DNA from: Tragulus kanchil
Taxonomy: Eukaryota > Chordata > Mammalia > Artiodactyla > Tragulidae
Length of the DNA: 64,000 nucleotides
Reading direction: 5' to 3'
Assembly (NCBI GenBank): GCA_022376925.1
Contig: JAIOJX010000032.1
Coordinates: 99,316,794-99,380,793, forward strand
The position numbers and the translations under genes were made by a program. The stretch's first letter is position 1, and every line of letters starts with the position of its first letter. Positions 23,300 to 35,306 of the stretch are shown here, piece by piece. The notes beneath the pieces are model-generated. The model worked only from the letters and a program-made list of their open reading frames with translations, was not told the DNA's origin and made no database searches.

Positions 23300-25324
23300 A
23301 ATTTAATAAATACATAACTAAACTAATTAAAAGAAAGAGGAGAAAGGCTCAAAATCCATGTTAATCAGGAAAGAGGAGGTACCATTATAGATGCTATATA
23401 TATGAAAGGGTTAATAAAGTAGTATTATAGATAGTTTTGTGTCAGTAGACTCAAAAATTTTGATCCATGGGCAAATTCCTTCCAGTACAAAAATTAGCAT
23501 AAGTTATAGAAGAAGAAATGGAAAATTGCGTAGCACAATATATATTATAGAAATTGAATTTATAATAAATTTTCCTCCAGAGAAAACTTCAAATCCAGAT
23601 AACCTCACTAGCAAATTCTATCTAACTTTTAAGACAGATACTACCACTCCTACACAAAATCTTTCTGAATTTAGAGGAGACCAGCCTTATACCAAAAAGT
23701 AAATATCAATAATTAGAACTTATCGTCCAGTGGAGTTTATCTGTACAACACAAAATTGGTTTTTCATTTGAAAGTTAGTCACTGAAATTTATGATACAAA
23801 CAGAATTAGAATAAAGCTGAAAAACATATAATCATCTCTATAGATAGAAAGGAAGCATTTAACAAATGTCAGCACTAATTCATAATAAAACCTCCCAGCA
23901 AACTAGGAAGGGAAGAGAACATACTCTAGCTAATAAAGGGCATCTATGAAAAACCACAACTAATATGTTACTCTTAGTGGTGAAAGGCTGGACATATGCC
24001 CTAAGGTCAGGAATGTGCTCATCATTTCTATTTAACATTGATCTGAAAGTGTTAAAAAGTGCTAGTAAGAGAAATAAAAGACAAGAGACTGGAAAGAGAA
24101 GTAAAACTGTTCATGTTCATAGACCTATGAAATCTTAAGCAATCTGCAACAAAAAAAAAAAAGAAACTTTAAGAGGTTAATTTAGCAAGATTGCAGGATA
24201 AAAATTTAATGAACAAGACTAACTGTATATCTGTATATTGATAATAAACAGGAAATGATTTTAATACCATAGAAATAAGTTTAACTAAAAAGCTTCCAGG
24301 TTTATGCAAGGAAAACTGCAAAACATGGCTGTGAGGTATTTAAAATACTGAAACAAATGAAGAAATTTGCCCTGTTTCTGGATTAGAAAATCAATATTTT
24401 TAATATGTCCATTCTTCCCAAACTGACTTACTGATTAACTGCAATCTTAGTTAAAGCCATAACAGGCTTTTACGTCTCAAAACTGACAAGATTGTTCTAA
24501 AATTGACAAGAAATTGAGAAAGACAACGTAGCCAAATCAGTTTTGGGAAAGAGGCACAAAGTAGGAGAACTTACAATATTTTATTTCAAGACTTTGAGTT
24601 CAGTAATCAACACAGAGTAGAACTGATGTGAGCCTATCATTATGTGAAACAGAACAGAGATGCCAGAAATAGACCTGCACATATACATTCAATCTATTTT
24701 CAACACAATTGCTGAAACAATTCAGTCAAGGTAAAGGCTGTCATTTTACCAAATAGTGGCAGAATAACTGAATATTCATATGGAGACAGAACTATTTGAT
24801 CCTCACCTCACACTGTTCATTAAATTTGAAATGGATAATAGATCCATACAGAAAGGCAGAAACTCTAAAACTTCTAGAGGAAAACTTCTAGAAGAAAAAA
24901 AAACATATTCATAACCTTGAAGTAAATATTTTTAGGCTACACGAAGCATGAGACATAAAAAGAAAAACAGATAAATTTTACTTCACCAAAATTTAAATTT
25001 TTGCTCTTAAAAGACACTTTTAAGAAAATGAAAACCAACCCATAGACTGGAAGAAAATATTGATAGAATATATGCCAAACAAGTGGCTGATATCCAGAAT
25101 GTATGTATTTGTATGGACTGTGAAACAAACCTAAGGATATGTATTATTTGCGGGCATCTATTTTATGCCTGGCATTCTGTACATATGTATACATGTGCAC
25201 GTGTATTGTGTATACAACTCAGTAACAAGAAGAGAAACAATTGAATGGAAAATGGGTAAAAGATTTGAATATTTGCTTCACAAAATAAGATATACAATTG
25301 GCTAATCAGTACATGAAAAGATGC
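23300..25324 (+). mobile_element. Old L1 (L1M-type) ORF2 to 3' region, left part
   Basis: L1 ORF2 order is visible in the sense direction: 'ccagataacctcactagcaa' near 23600, 'accagccttataccaaaaag', 'aagattgcaggataaa' near 24191, 'cattcttcccaaactgactt' near 24413, 'gaagaaaatattgatagaat' near 25051 and 'agtacatgaaaagatgct' near 25306. Many stops and indels; ancient. An MLT1 LTR at 25325 splits it from its 3' end. Confidence 0.8.
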
Positions 25325-25779
25325 TATATTAGTTTCCTAGGGCTTCTTTAAGTGTCATACTCTGGATATTATTTCTATTAAAACAATAGAAATTTATTCT
25401 TTCACAAGTCTGCAACCAGCAGTCTATAAAATCCAGGTTGTGTTGGAGCCATGCTCCTCAGGGAAGGATCGGCTCCACCACTCTCTCCTAGCTTCTGTTG
25501 GTGGCTGGCCGTCCTTGGCGTCCTTAGGCCTATAGATACATCATTTCTGCCACTATTTTCACATGGCACTCTCCTCTGTGTTTATGCACATGTCTATCAA
25601 CATGACCTTCTTCTAAGGACACCAGCCATTGAATTTAGGACCCACTATCAACCAGCTTGATTTTATCTTATCTTGATTGCACCTTCATAAACCCTACTAC
25701 TGAATAAGGTCATATTCACAAACACTAGGGGTAAGGACATCAATGTATCTTTCTGGGGGACATAATTCAACCCACAACA
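25325..25779 (-). mobile_element. MLT1-type LTR (MaLR/ERVL), inserted in L1
   Basis: Read on the minus strand, it starts TGTTGTGGGTTGAATTATG at 25779 and ends with the rc of 'attagtttcctagggcttct' at about 25327. The middle, 'ggctggccgtccttggcgtc' and 'aaggacaccagccattgaat', matches MLT1 antisense order. It is a solo, non-coding LTR fossil. L1 sequence resumes at once on the right ('caacatcataaggg'), proving insertion. Its left 135 bases (minus-strand 5' end) recur at 26731-26864 through D7. Confidence 0.82.
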
Positions 25780-27819
25780 GATTACCAACATCATAAGGGA
25801 ATTGCACGTGAAAACTATAATGAGGGTGCCTACTGCAATGGTTAATGTTTTTCCTCCCAAATTTGACAATACTAAGTATTGACAAAAATATAGAGCAAAT
25901 AGAATTCCCACACAAAACTGTTGGGTGGTAAAATGGCATAGTCACTTTGGAGAAAAGCTGATTTCATGTAAAGTTAAATATATTATCACCCTAGGTCTGG
26001 CAATTCCACTGCTAGGTATTTACCTAAAATAAATGAAGACATATAATCATACAGTCCATGTAGTCATATAAAACACACAGTCCATATACATAAATGTTCA
26101 TAGCAGCTTTATTTACAGTAATCCTAAATTGAAAATGACCCACATGTCCTTTAACAAATGAGCAAATAAACAAATTGTGATGAGTCCATGCAATGGAATA
26201 GCATCAATAAAAAGAAATAAAACACGGATATATATAATGATTGGGATGCATCTCAGAATTAGTATGGTGAGTGCAAGATGTCAGAGGACAAATGCTACAT
26301 ACAGTGTGATTACATTTGTATGAATTTCTATAATGAGAGAAATCAGATCGATAGTTTACTCAGATGGGAGTTAGAAAAAGGAGATTCACTTGAAAACATC
26401 ATAAAGAAAATTTGGGGATAGTATCAGTGTCCTGTATCTTGATGATGATGGTAGTGTTTATATTTGCTAAAACTTAATGAGTATAATTGGTTCATTTTAT
26501 TTCACATACATTTGCATCAAAAAGCTGGGGTTTCTTTTGGATATAGGCAGCTGTTACTGGAGTGAGACTTCTCCAGAATAACTACTCTTCTCTCATTCAC
26601 ATTCAAGCCAGGCAGCTAACACATTCACATTTAGTTATGATAACTAAATAAAAGAACACTCACTGCTAGCATGTACCCACCCTGCCATACAGAGTAACCA
26701 AAGTTCTTTCCTGATAGGAGATTATAGGACCTATCAACCAGCTTGATTTTATCTTATCTTGATTGCACCTTCATAAACCCTACTACTGAATAAGGTCATA
26801 TTCACAAACACTAGGGTAAGGACATCAATGTATCTTTCTGGGGGACATAATTCAACCCACAACAGATTACCAACATCATAAGGGAATTGCACGTGAAAAC
26901 TATAATGAGGGTGCCTACTGCAATGGTTAATGTTTTTCCTCCCAAATTTGACAATACTAAGTATTGACAAAAATATAGAGCAAATAGAATTCCCACACAA
27001 AACTGTTGGGTGGTAAAATGGCATAGTCACTTTGGAGAAAAGCTGATTTCATGTAAAGTTAAATATATTATCACCCTAGGTCTGGCAATTCCACTGCTAG
27101 GTATTTACCTAAAATAAATGAAGACATATAATCATACAGTCCATGTAGTCATATAAAACACACAGTCCATATACATAAATGTTCATAGCAGCTTTATTTA
27201 CAGTAATCCTAAATTGAAAATGACCCACATGTCCTTTAACAAATGAGCAAATAAACAAATTGTGATGAGTCCATGCAATGGAATAGCATCAATAAAAAGA
27301 AATAAAACACGGATATATATAATGATTGGGATGCATCTCAGAATTAGTATGGTGAGTGCAAGATGTCAGAGGACAAATGCTACATACAGTGTGATTACAT
27401 TTGTATGAATTTCTATAATGAGAGAAATCAGATCGATAGTTTACTCAGATGGGAGTTAGAAAAAGGAGATTCACTTGAAAACATCATAAAGAAAATTTGG
27501 GGATAGTATCAGTGTCCTGTATCTTGATGATGATGGTAGTGTTTATATTTGCTAAAACTTAATGAGTATAATTGGTTCATTTTATTTCACATACATTTGC
27601 ATCAAAAAGCTGGGGTTTCTTTTGGATATAGGCAGCTGTTACTGGAGTGAGACTTCTCCAGAATAACTACTCTTCTCTCATTCACATTCAAGCCAGGCAG
27701 CTAACACATTCACATTTAGTTATGATAACTAAATAAAAGAACACTCACTGCTAGCATGTACCCACCCTGCCATACAGAGTAACCAAAGTTCTTTCCTGAT
27801 AGGAGATTATAGGACCTAT
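25645..27819. repeat. Duplication D7 (1086-bp offset, two copies)
   Basis: Copy 1 is about 25645-26734 and copy 2 is 26731-27819. The join shares 'ctat'. Copy 2 lacks one G in 'aggggtaagg', about 80 bases from its start, so the offset falls to 1085. The left edge cuts through the MLT1 and the right edge lies in non-L1 sequence. Confidence 0.93.
25780..26530 (+). mobile_element. Old L1 3' end, right part (copy at 26865-27615)
   Basis: 'ctggcaattccactgctagg', 'gttcatagcagctttattta', 'catgcaatggaatagcatca' and 'gtatcttgatgatgatggta' follow the L1 3' terminal order, sense strand. It continues the L1 interrupted by the MLT1. The second copy belongs to D7. Confidence 0.85.
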
Positions 27820-27959
27820 GACATAGTGTTCATGTGTGTAATTGTTTATTCAGTGGTTGGGAATTATTCTATTTCACAGCTATGGAAAATTACATCATTT
27901 TCTGAATTTTGCTGCTCTTGTAACTTTTATAAATTACAAATTCTTAATATAAACTTGAC

Positions 27960-28270
27960 TGTGTGTAGTGGAATGAGCTTCAAGCCTAATCAGCCTGTCG
28001 TTGAGATTCTGGCTTTGCCATTTGACAGCTGTGCATGTTCATTACCGCCCCCTGTGTTCCTCCTTTAAATATCTCAGGGGACTATGATGTGCCAGGTATT
28101 TTCCCAGGCATAGGGAAATGCTCTTGACCTCTCGAGCTTACAGTCCCAAGGTTCGCCTTGCGTACCTATCCTTTCCCAGTTTCTGGATTTTGCCATTTTG
28201 CAGATGGGGTTGTAATACCATATTCACCAGGAGATTGTAAGGGTTAATTAAGTGAGATCACCGCCTAATC
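27960..28270 (+). repeat. MIR-like sense fragment (copy at 29031-29341)
   Basis: 'gattctggctttgccatttg', 'acagctgtgcatg', 'ttttgcagatggggttgtaa' and 'gggttaattaagtgagatca' are MIR-like, though the middle is unrecognisable. Moderate confidence only. Confidence 0.45.
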
Positions 28271-28619
28271 TACTCAGTCTGTACTAGACAACAAGTGCTC
28301 CCCCTCTTGCTATGCCCATCTTTGTGTGTTTCCAACTCCCTTCTCTGCCTCTCCTCCTCTTCTCTCATATCCTAACCTTTTCCTATCCATCCTCTCTTCT
28401 CCCATCATGCATCTGAGATCTCCCTCTGTAGTAATAGACTACAGAGGCCACTTCTTGTTTCTTTTCTGAGCTAGAAAAGTTATTCACACTTCTCAATGCC
28501 TCCATTCATCTCTTTTTCTATTTCAAATTGTTTTATTGTTAGACTTTGCTTGGATGGTATTTAAAAACCTGTTTCTGGACTGATTTTCATGCTCTCCAAA
28601 ATTAAATAGAGTATGATAT

Positions 28620-28745
28620 TCTTCAATAATAACTCTTTATATTTGTGTAGCACTTTACAAAACCTTTTTGTATCTATTGGCTCATCTAGTGGTCTCAACA
28701 ATCTTGTACAATCAATGAGGGGATGATCTTGTCTAAGATGCAAAT
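28620..28745 (-). repeat. MIR-like antisense fragment, three copies
   Basis: 'aactctttatatttgtgtag', 'cactttacaaaacctttttg' and 'ttggctcatctagtgg' follow antisense MIR. Copies lie at about 28620, 29691 and 30857, because D8 and D9 overlap here. Confidence 0.5.
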
Positions 28746-29534
28746 TCATATACCAATGCTTATCTAGTTAGAAAGATATTTAGATCAGAACTATAATATA
28801 TGCTTGCTTGTGTTTCCCATTTGTGTATGCATTTAAAAAAAGAACATGAAAGAAAAAGGTTCTTTCCTGATAGGAGATTATAGGACCTATGACATAGTGT
28901 TCATGTGTGTAATTGTTTATTCAGTGGTTGGGAATTATTCTATTTCACAGCTATGGAAAATTACATCATTTTCTGAATTTTGCTGCTCTTGTAACTTTTA
29001 TAAATTACAAATTCTTAATATAAACTTGACTGTGTGTAGTGGAATGAGCTTCAAGCCTAATCAGCCTGTCGTTGAGATTCTGGCTTTGCCATTTGACAGC
29101 TGTGCATGTTCATTACCGCCCCCTGTGTTCCTCCTTTAAATATCTCAGGGGACTATGATGTGCCAGGTATTTTCCCAGGCATAGGGAAATGCTCTTGACC
29201 TCTCGAGCTTACAGTCCCAAGGTTCGCCTTGCGTACCTATCCTTTCCCAGTTTCTGGATTTTGCCATTTTGCAGATGGGGTTGTAATACCATATTCACCA
29301 GGAGATTGTAAGGGTTAATTAAGTGAGATCACCGCCTAATCTACTCAGTCTGTACTAGACAACAAGTGCTCCCCCTCTTGCTATGCCCATCTTTGTGTGT
29401 TTCCAACTCCCTTCTCTGCCTCTCCTCCTCTTCTCTCATATCCTAACCTTTTCCTATCCATCCTCTCTTCTCCCATCATGCATCTGAGATCTCCCTCTGT
29501 AGTAATAGACTACAGAGGCCACTTCTTGTTTCTT

Positions 29535-31828
29535 TTCTGAGCTAGAAAAGTTATTCACACTTCTCAATGCCTCCATTCATCTCTTTTTCTATTTCAAATT
29601 GTTTTATTGTTAGACTTTGCTTGGATGGTATTTAAAAACCTGTTTCTGGACTGATTTTCATGCTCTCCAAAATTAAATAGAGTATGATATTCTTCAATAA
29701 TAACTCTTTATATTTGTGTAGCACTTTACAAAACCTTTTTGTATCTATTGGCTCATCTAGTGGTCTCAACAATCTTGTACAATCAATGAGGGGATGATCT
29801 TGTCTAAGATGCAAATTCATATACCAATGCTTATCTAGTTAGAAAGATATTTAGATCAGAACTATAATATATGCTTGCTTGTGTTTCCCATTTGTGTATG
29901 CATTTAACCAAGTGATTGACTTCTGGTTGTATAGTGAGGTATCCTGTGATGCTGCCTTTAGAAGTTCATTGTCTGTGGGGGCGTGCATCCTGCAGCTGGA
30001 GAGGAGTGACTGTGATACTTAGTGAAGATACAGTAACAGACCATGGAGTGAACAGGATGAAAGGGGAAATGATCCACTTTACTGGGAACAGGAGGAAGGG
30101 TACTATGCATCCCTGCATAAGCAGAGGATCAAGGCTAGTTATGGTTTCTCCATGAGAATGGAGAAGGGAAAGGCCTTTCTTAAATGCCCTAAAGGTACTC
30201 ACTAATTGGGCTTTTTCCTTTCTTTCTTTTTGATAAATGAAGAAAACCAGGACATGTTTCCTGTAGCCATTTCTTGAGCCGCTTCCCTTGAGATCCAGAT
30301 CCCTGCTCAGGATGCAGGAAACCTGTGCAGAGAAGCAATGGGGAACAGGAATTGTGTTCATCTGCATGTCTTTCTTGAAACTGGCCACCGGTGAACAGTC
30401 CAGTCTCCTTGGAATATTCTTAAGCTTCCTTACATGTTCGAGTAGTTTTTCCCAATAGGGAATGAAAGAAAGGCAGCAGCAGTTAAAAGAGCCACTCTAT
30501 GTGGCCCAAGATTGACTCCTGGAATAAGGTTGATCTCAGAACACACAGAAAGGTCCTAATCAGTCCCAGTTTTAATGGGCAACCCACTACTGAAGTGCTT
30601 GCTCCTGGCAGTGAATGGGATTGGAGGTGGCAGGAGAATCAGCAGTCTCTTTTGACTGTTCCTTTAAACAGGGGTCCCAGTTTTAATGGGCAACCCACTA
30701 CTTCTGAGCTAGAAAAGTTATTCACACTTCTCAATGCCTCCATTCATCTCTTTTCTATTTCAAATTGTTTTATTGTTAGACTTTGCTTGGATGGTATTTA
30801 AAAACCTGTTTCTGGACTGATTTTCATGCTCTCCAAAATTAAATAGAGTATGATATTCTTCAATAATAACTCTTTATATTTGTGTAGCACTTTACAAAAC
30901 CTTTTTGTATCTATTGGCTCATCTAGTGGTCTCAACAATCTTGTACAATCAATGAGGGGATGATCTTGTCTAAGATGCAAATTCATATACCAATGCTTAT
31001 CTAGTTAGAAAGATATTTAGATCAGAACTATAATATATGCTTGCTTGTGTTTCCCATTTGTGTATGCATTTAACCAAGTGATTGACTTCTGGTTGTATAG
31101 TGAGGTATCCTGTGATGCTGCCTTTAGAAGTTCATTGTCTGTGGGGGCGTGCATCCTGCAGCTGGAGAGGAGTGACTGTGATACTTAGTGAAGATACAGT
31201 AACAGACCATGGAGTGAACAGGATGAAAGGGGAAATGATCCACTTTACTGGGAACAGGAGGAAGGGTACTATGCATCCCTGCATAAGCAGAGGATCAAGG
31301 CTAGTTATGGTTTCTCCATGAGAATGGAGAAGGGAAAGGCCTTTCTTAAATGCCCTAAAGGTACTCACTAATTGGGCTTTTTCCTTTCTTTCTTTTTGAT
31401 AAATGAAGAAAACCAGGACATGTTTCCTGTAGCCATTTCTTGAGCCGCTTCCCTTGAGATCCAGATCCCTGCTCAGGATGCAGGAAACCTGTGCAGAGAA
31501 GCAATGGGGAACAGGAATTGTGTTCATCTGCATGTCTTTCTTGAAACTGGCCACCGGTGAACAGTCCAGTCTCCTTGGAATATTCTTAAGCTTCCTTACA
31601 TGTTCGAGTAGTTTTTCCCAATAGGGAATGAAAGAAAGGCAGCAGCAGTTAAAAGAGCCACTCTCTATGTGGCCCAAGATTGACTCCTGGAATAAGGTTG
31701 ATCTCAGAACACACAGAAAGGTCCTAATCAGTCCCAGTTTTAATGGGCAACCCACTACTGAAGTGCTTGCTCCTGGCAGTGAATGGGATTGGAGGTGGCA
31801 GGAGAATCAGCAGTCTCTTTTTGACTGT
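29535..31828. repeat. Duplication D9 (1167-bp offset, two copies)
   Basis: Copy 1 is about 29535-30662 and copy 2 is about 30702-31828. The spacer at 30663-30702 includes a second, exact 29-base copy of 30563-30591. Copy 2 lacks one T about 50 bases from its start; copy 1 has a 2-base shortage near 30498 and one T fewer near its end. Confidence 0.92.
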
Positions 31829-32018
31829 TCCACAGCCTCCTTGATAATCTTTTGAGGCGACTTCCATTCCATAAAAGAAAATGGATTCCTATATAATGTT
31901 CTTTCATTGATTCATTCTCTTGCTAGCCCACAGAGCATGTACTACATAGCAGGCCCTCTGCTAAATGTCAAGGACATAAGGATACAAGAGTGATATACAA
32001 GGAACATACAACTCCTCT
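29890..32018. other. Unassigned DNA inside and after D9
   Basis: Unique-looking sequence from about 29905. Minus-strand frames of 140 codons (29966-30388) and 207 codons (31132-31755) are the two D9 copies of one frame, which a 2-base indel lets run longer in copy 2. I see no domain. An L2 antisense 3' fragment lies at about 31905-32015 ('ttgattcattctcttgc', 'tgctaaatgtcaaggacata'). Confidence 0.45.
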
Positions 32019-32238
32019 GGGCTTCCCATGTGGTTCAGTGGTAAAGATTCTGCATACTAATGCAGGAGATGCAAGAGATGCAGATTCCACCCCTGGGTTG
32101 GGAAGATCCCCTGGAGTGGGAAATGGTAACCTGCTCCAGTATTCTTGACTGGAAAATTCCACAGACAGGGGAGTCTGGCAGGCTATAGTCCATGAGGTGA
32201 CAAAGGGTCAGACACGACTGAGCAAACACACACACACA
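32019..32238 (+). mobile_element. Bov-tA SINE
   Basis: 'gggcttcccatgtggttcag', 'tggtaaagattctgcatact', 'cacccctgggttgggaagat', 'ctgctccagtattcttgact' and 'gtcagacacgactgagcaaa'. It is full length and close to consensus. The flanks share 'acaactcc' (left about 32008, right about 32235), a plausible short target duplication. It splits an L2 fragment. Confidence 0.93.
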
Positions 32239-32515
32239 ACTCCCCACAGGGGCTCCTGATGATATGGTGCAGCAGACAGAAAGACCATGTTGGGGAAGGG
32301 CAATGTGAGTCCAGATGAAGGGGCCAGGTTTTCCTGGAGGAAGCAGTAGAGAACCTCATGGGGATGTGGGAAAGGAGAAGCTGGTTGGTTTTGTGACCCA
32401 AGGGCGATTTTGGTGGAGAAGATTACTATTCAATGAAAATCTTTTACATTATTTTGGAGGGATATGTAACATAATCCCTCTCTTTAATATTGCTCCTTAG
32501 TATTTTCTTTTTAAT

Positions 32516-32778
32516 TCTATTGTGTTTTTGGTTGTGCTGAGTCTTCATTGCTGTGCATAGACTTTCTCTAGCTGTGGAGAGTGGGGATTACTCTCTAGTT
32601 GCAATGCACAGGCTTCTCTTGTTGTGGAGGAAGGCTCTATGTGCTCAGGCTCAGTAGTTGTGGTGCATGGACTTAGTTGCTCCATGCCATCTAGAATCTT
32701 CCCAGACCAAGGATCATGAATCAGTGTCCCCTGCACTGGCATGTGGATTCCTATTCATCATAGCACCAGGAAAGTCCT
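32516..32778 (-). mobile_element. CHR SINE, antisense
   Basis: 'tttttggttgtgctgagtct', 'ctctagctgtggagagtggg', 'ttgctccatgccatctagaa' and 'catcatagcaccaggaaagt' give the antisense CHR order. An uninterrupted T run follows at about 32779-32796. Confidence 0.85.
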
Positions 32779-32929
32779 TTTTTTTTTTTTTTTTTTGCTC
32801 ATTAATATTTGGTGAAGTAGATTATTTTTGGAAAGAAGTACTGAGCCCCACTTCAGGGTTTCTGTGGAACAAAAGAGGCTGGATACAGGAAAAAAAAAGT
32901 TAAGATGAAATAGAATTTAAATAAATGTA

Positions 32930-32984
32930 TATATATGTATACAAACACACACACACACATATTTATGTACCTATTAAATCATAA

Positions 32985-33030
<46 letters not shown>
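32930..33030. repeat. TA/CA microsatellite
   Basis: A CA run (about 32945-32960) and a long, nearly pure TA run at about 32990-33029. It directly abuts the probable LTR that starts at 33030. Confidence 0.92.
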
Positions 33031-33033
<3 letters not shown>

Positions 33034-33582
33034 GACCTCCTGATGATAGATGACAGTAGACCAGCTACCATGAATAGTGATGGATTCTTGATCTCCATTG
33101 GAGAAGAATTCACATTAGGATCAAAAAGACTTGACTTTGGTCACTCAGAGCTTCATTAAGTAAAAGTTTATTAGAGGTAAAAGGGATAGAGAAAGCTTCT
33201 AGCACAGGCACTTGGAAGGGGGGATAGGAAAAAACCCCCCTTAGCCATCTCGGACAAGATAATTTGTATTTTCCATGATGGTTATTAACAATAGATCAAA
33301 AGAATATCTAAAGATTTGTAATAGCCTTGCTAGGCCCACACCCATAACATTAACGTAAGATTAGCTAGAGGATAGTCTCCAGGCTAGGTGAGACATTCCA
33401 ATGTAAAGATCTTGCTAGGTCCACAGTATTAACATAAGACAATAAACTTAGTTTCAGGGTTGATCATAACAAACATTTCAGGCTAGAAAAATGTTTGTCT
33501 TCTTTCCTCTTCCTCCTTTTCCTACTCATCTTCTTTGAGACCCGCTGGCCTCCTTATCAAATCTGCCTATTCATCCCTTTCA
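33030..33582 (-). mobile_element. Probable ERV LTR, antisense
   Basis: This roughly 553-bp block begins TG and ends CA. It contains 'cagagcttcattaagtaaaa', 'gtttattagaggtaaaaggg' and 'gagaaagcttctagcacagg', wording I associate with antisense bovine ERV LTRs. It looks younger than the MIR and L2 around it. Its TA-repeat left flank prevents a target-duplication check. A partial copy lies at 34207-34680 through D10. No viral coding sequence is seen. Confidence 0.5.
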
Positions 33583-35306
33583 TTTAAAATAGAACTTCTT
33601 GGGGAACAAAATAGAGTGTTATTTGGACAGTATGTTTTTAGTATAATAACACAGGTTAACATTTAAGTGCTTACTATGTACCAGATTCTTTTCTAAGCAC
33701 CTTAAATGTAATCTAATGTTTATAGCAACTTCATAAGGTAGGCACTAACATTATAGCCATTTGCAGAGAAGGAATCTGAGATACTGAGAAGTTAGATTAC
33801 TCTTCTAAGGATGCCCAGACAGTGAGAGATAGAAGCTGAGATTTGAATCTAGGCAGCGTAGATCTAGCACTTCAACACTGTGCCTGATTATTTAAGACAT
33901 GGCTCATGTTTAGTATTCTTTATAAGAGATTGAATTCTTCCGGGAGTCTAGAGTACAGATGGAGGAAGCAAGATGGCTTTGGTCCTTGAACAGTCAACTG
34001 CGGGCTACGGAGGCTTCCGCTTTTCATGGTGGCTGTAAATGGAATGCTTCCTCCTCAGTTTGATTACAGATCTTGGGCAAGATTTGCTAATTTGGTTCTT
34101 TCATTCAGTAACTATTTATTGAATAGCTACTCTCTGACAGAAATTATTTGAGGTGGTAGAGAAAGAGCAGTGAACAAAATAAGCAAAGTGCCAGTTGTTA
34201 CGGAGTTGGAGAAGAATTCTTAGGATCAAAAGACTTGACTTTGGTCACTCAGAGCTTCATTAAGTAAAAGTTTATTAGAGGTAAAGGGATGAAAGCTTCT
34301 AGCACAGGCACTTGGAAGGGGGGATAGGAAAAAACCCCCCTTAGCCATCTCGGACAAGATAATTTGTATTTTCCATGATGGTTATTAACAATAGATCAAA
34401 AGAATATCTAAAGATTTGTAATAGCCTTGCTAGGCCCACACCCATAACATTAACGTAAGATTAGCTAGAGGATAGTCTCCAGGCTAGGTGAGACATTCCA
34501 ATGTAAAGATCTTGCTAGGTCCACAGTATTAACATAAGACAATAAACTTAGTTTCAGGGTTGATCATAACAAACATTTCAGGCTAGAAAAATGTTTGTCT
34601 TCTTTCCTCTTCCTCCTTTTCCTACTCATCTTCTTTGAGACCCGCTGGCCTCCTTATCAAATCTGCCTATTCATCCCTTTCATTTAAAATAGAACTTCTT
34701 GGGGAACAAAATAGAGTGTTATTTGGACAGTATGTTTTTAGTATAATAACACAGGTTAACATTTAAGTGCTTACTATGTACCAGATTCTTTTCTAAGCAC
34801 CTTAAATGTAATCTAATGTTTATAGCAACTTCATAAGGTAGGCACTAACATTATAGCCATTTGCAGAGAAGGAATCTGAGATACTGAGAAGTTAGATTAC
34901 TCTTCTAAGGATGCCCAGACAGTGAGAGATAGAAGCTGAGATTTGAATCTAGGCAGCGTAGATCTAGCACTTCAACACTGTGCCTGATTATTTAAGACAT
35001 GGCTCATGTTTAGTATTCTTTATAAGAGATTGAATTCTTCCGGGAGTCTAGAGTACAGATGGAGGAAGCAAGATGGCTTTGGTCCTTGAACAGTCAACTG
35101 CGGGCTACGGAGGCTTCCGCTTTTCATGGTGGCTGTAAATGGAATGCTTCCTCCTCAGTTTGATTACAGATCTTGGGCAAGATTTGCTAATTTGGTTCTT
35201 TCATTCAGTAACTATTTATTGAATAGCTACTCTCTGACAGAAATTATTTGAGGTGGTAGAGAAAGAGCAGTGAACAAAATAAGCAAAGTGCCAGTTGTTA
35301 CGGAGT
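33101..35306. repeat. Duplication D10 (1100-bp offset, two copies)
   Basis: Copy 1 is about 33101-34206 and copy 2 is 34207-35306. The first 90 bases of copy 2 have several small deletions relative to copy 1 ('aattcacattaggat' becomes 'aattcttaggat'; 'aaaagggatagagaaagc' becomes 'aaagggatgaaagc'). After that I see no difference. Confidence 0.92.
33640..33900 (-). repeat. MIR SINE, antisense (copy at 34740-35000)
   Basis: 'taagtgcttactatgtacca', 'ttcataaggtaggcactaac', 'atttgcagagaaggaatctg' and 'gagatttgaatctaggcagc' match antisense MIR. Repeated inside D10. Confidence 0.75.

Larger units (their letters stand above)
27789..29890. repeat. Duplication D8 (1071-bp offset, two copies)
   Basis: Copy 1 is about 27789-28836 and copy 2 is 28860-29907. 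A 23-nt A/G-rich filler (28837-28859) sits between them. The first 31 bases are also at the end of D7 copy 1, so they occur three times. The unit holds MIR-like pieces near 27990-28270 (sense) and 28620-28745 (antisense). Confidence 0.92.

Noticed and set aside
31132..31755. 207-codon minus-strand frame
   Set aside because: It is the D9 second copy of a 140-codon frame at 29966-30388, lengthened only by a 2-base indel; no domain and no conservation evidence.
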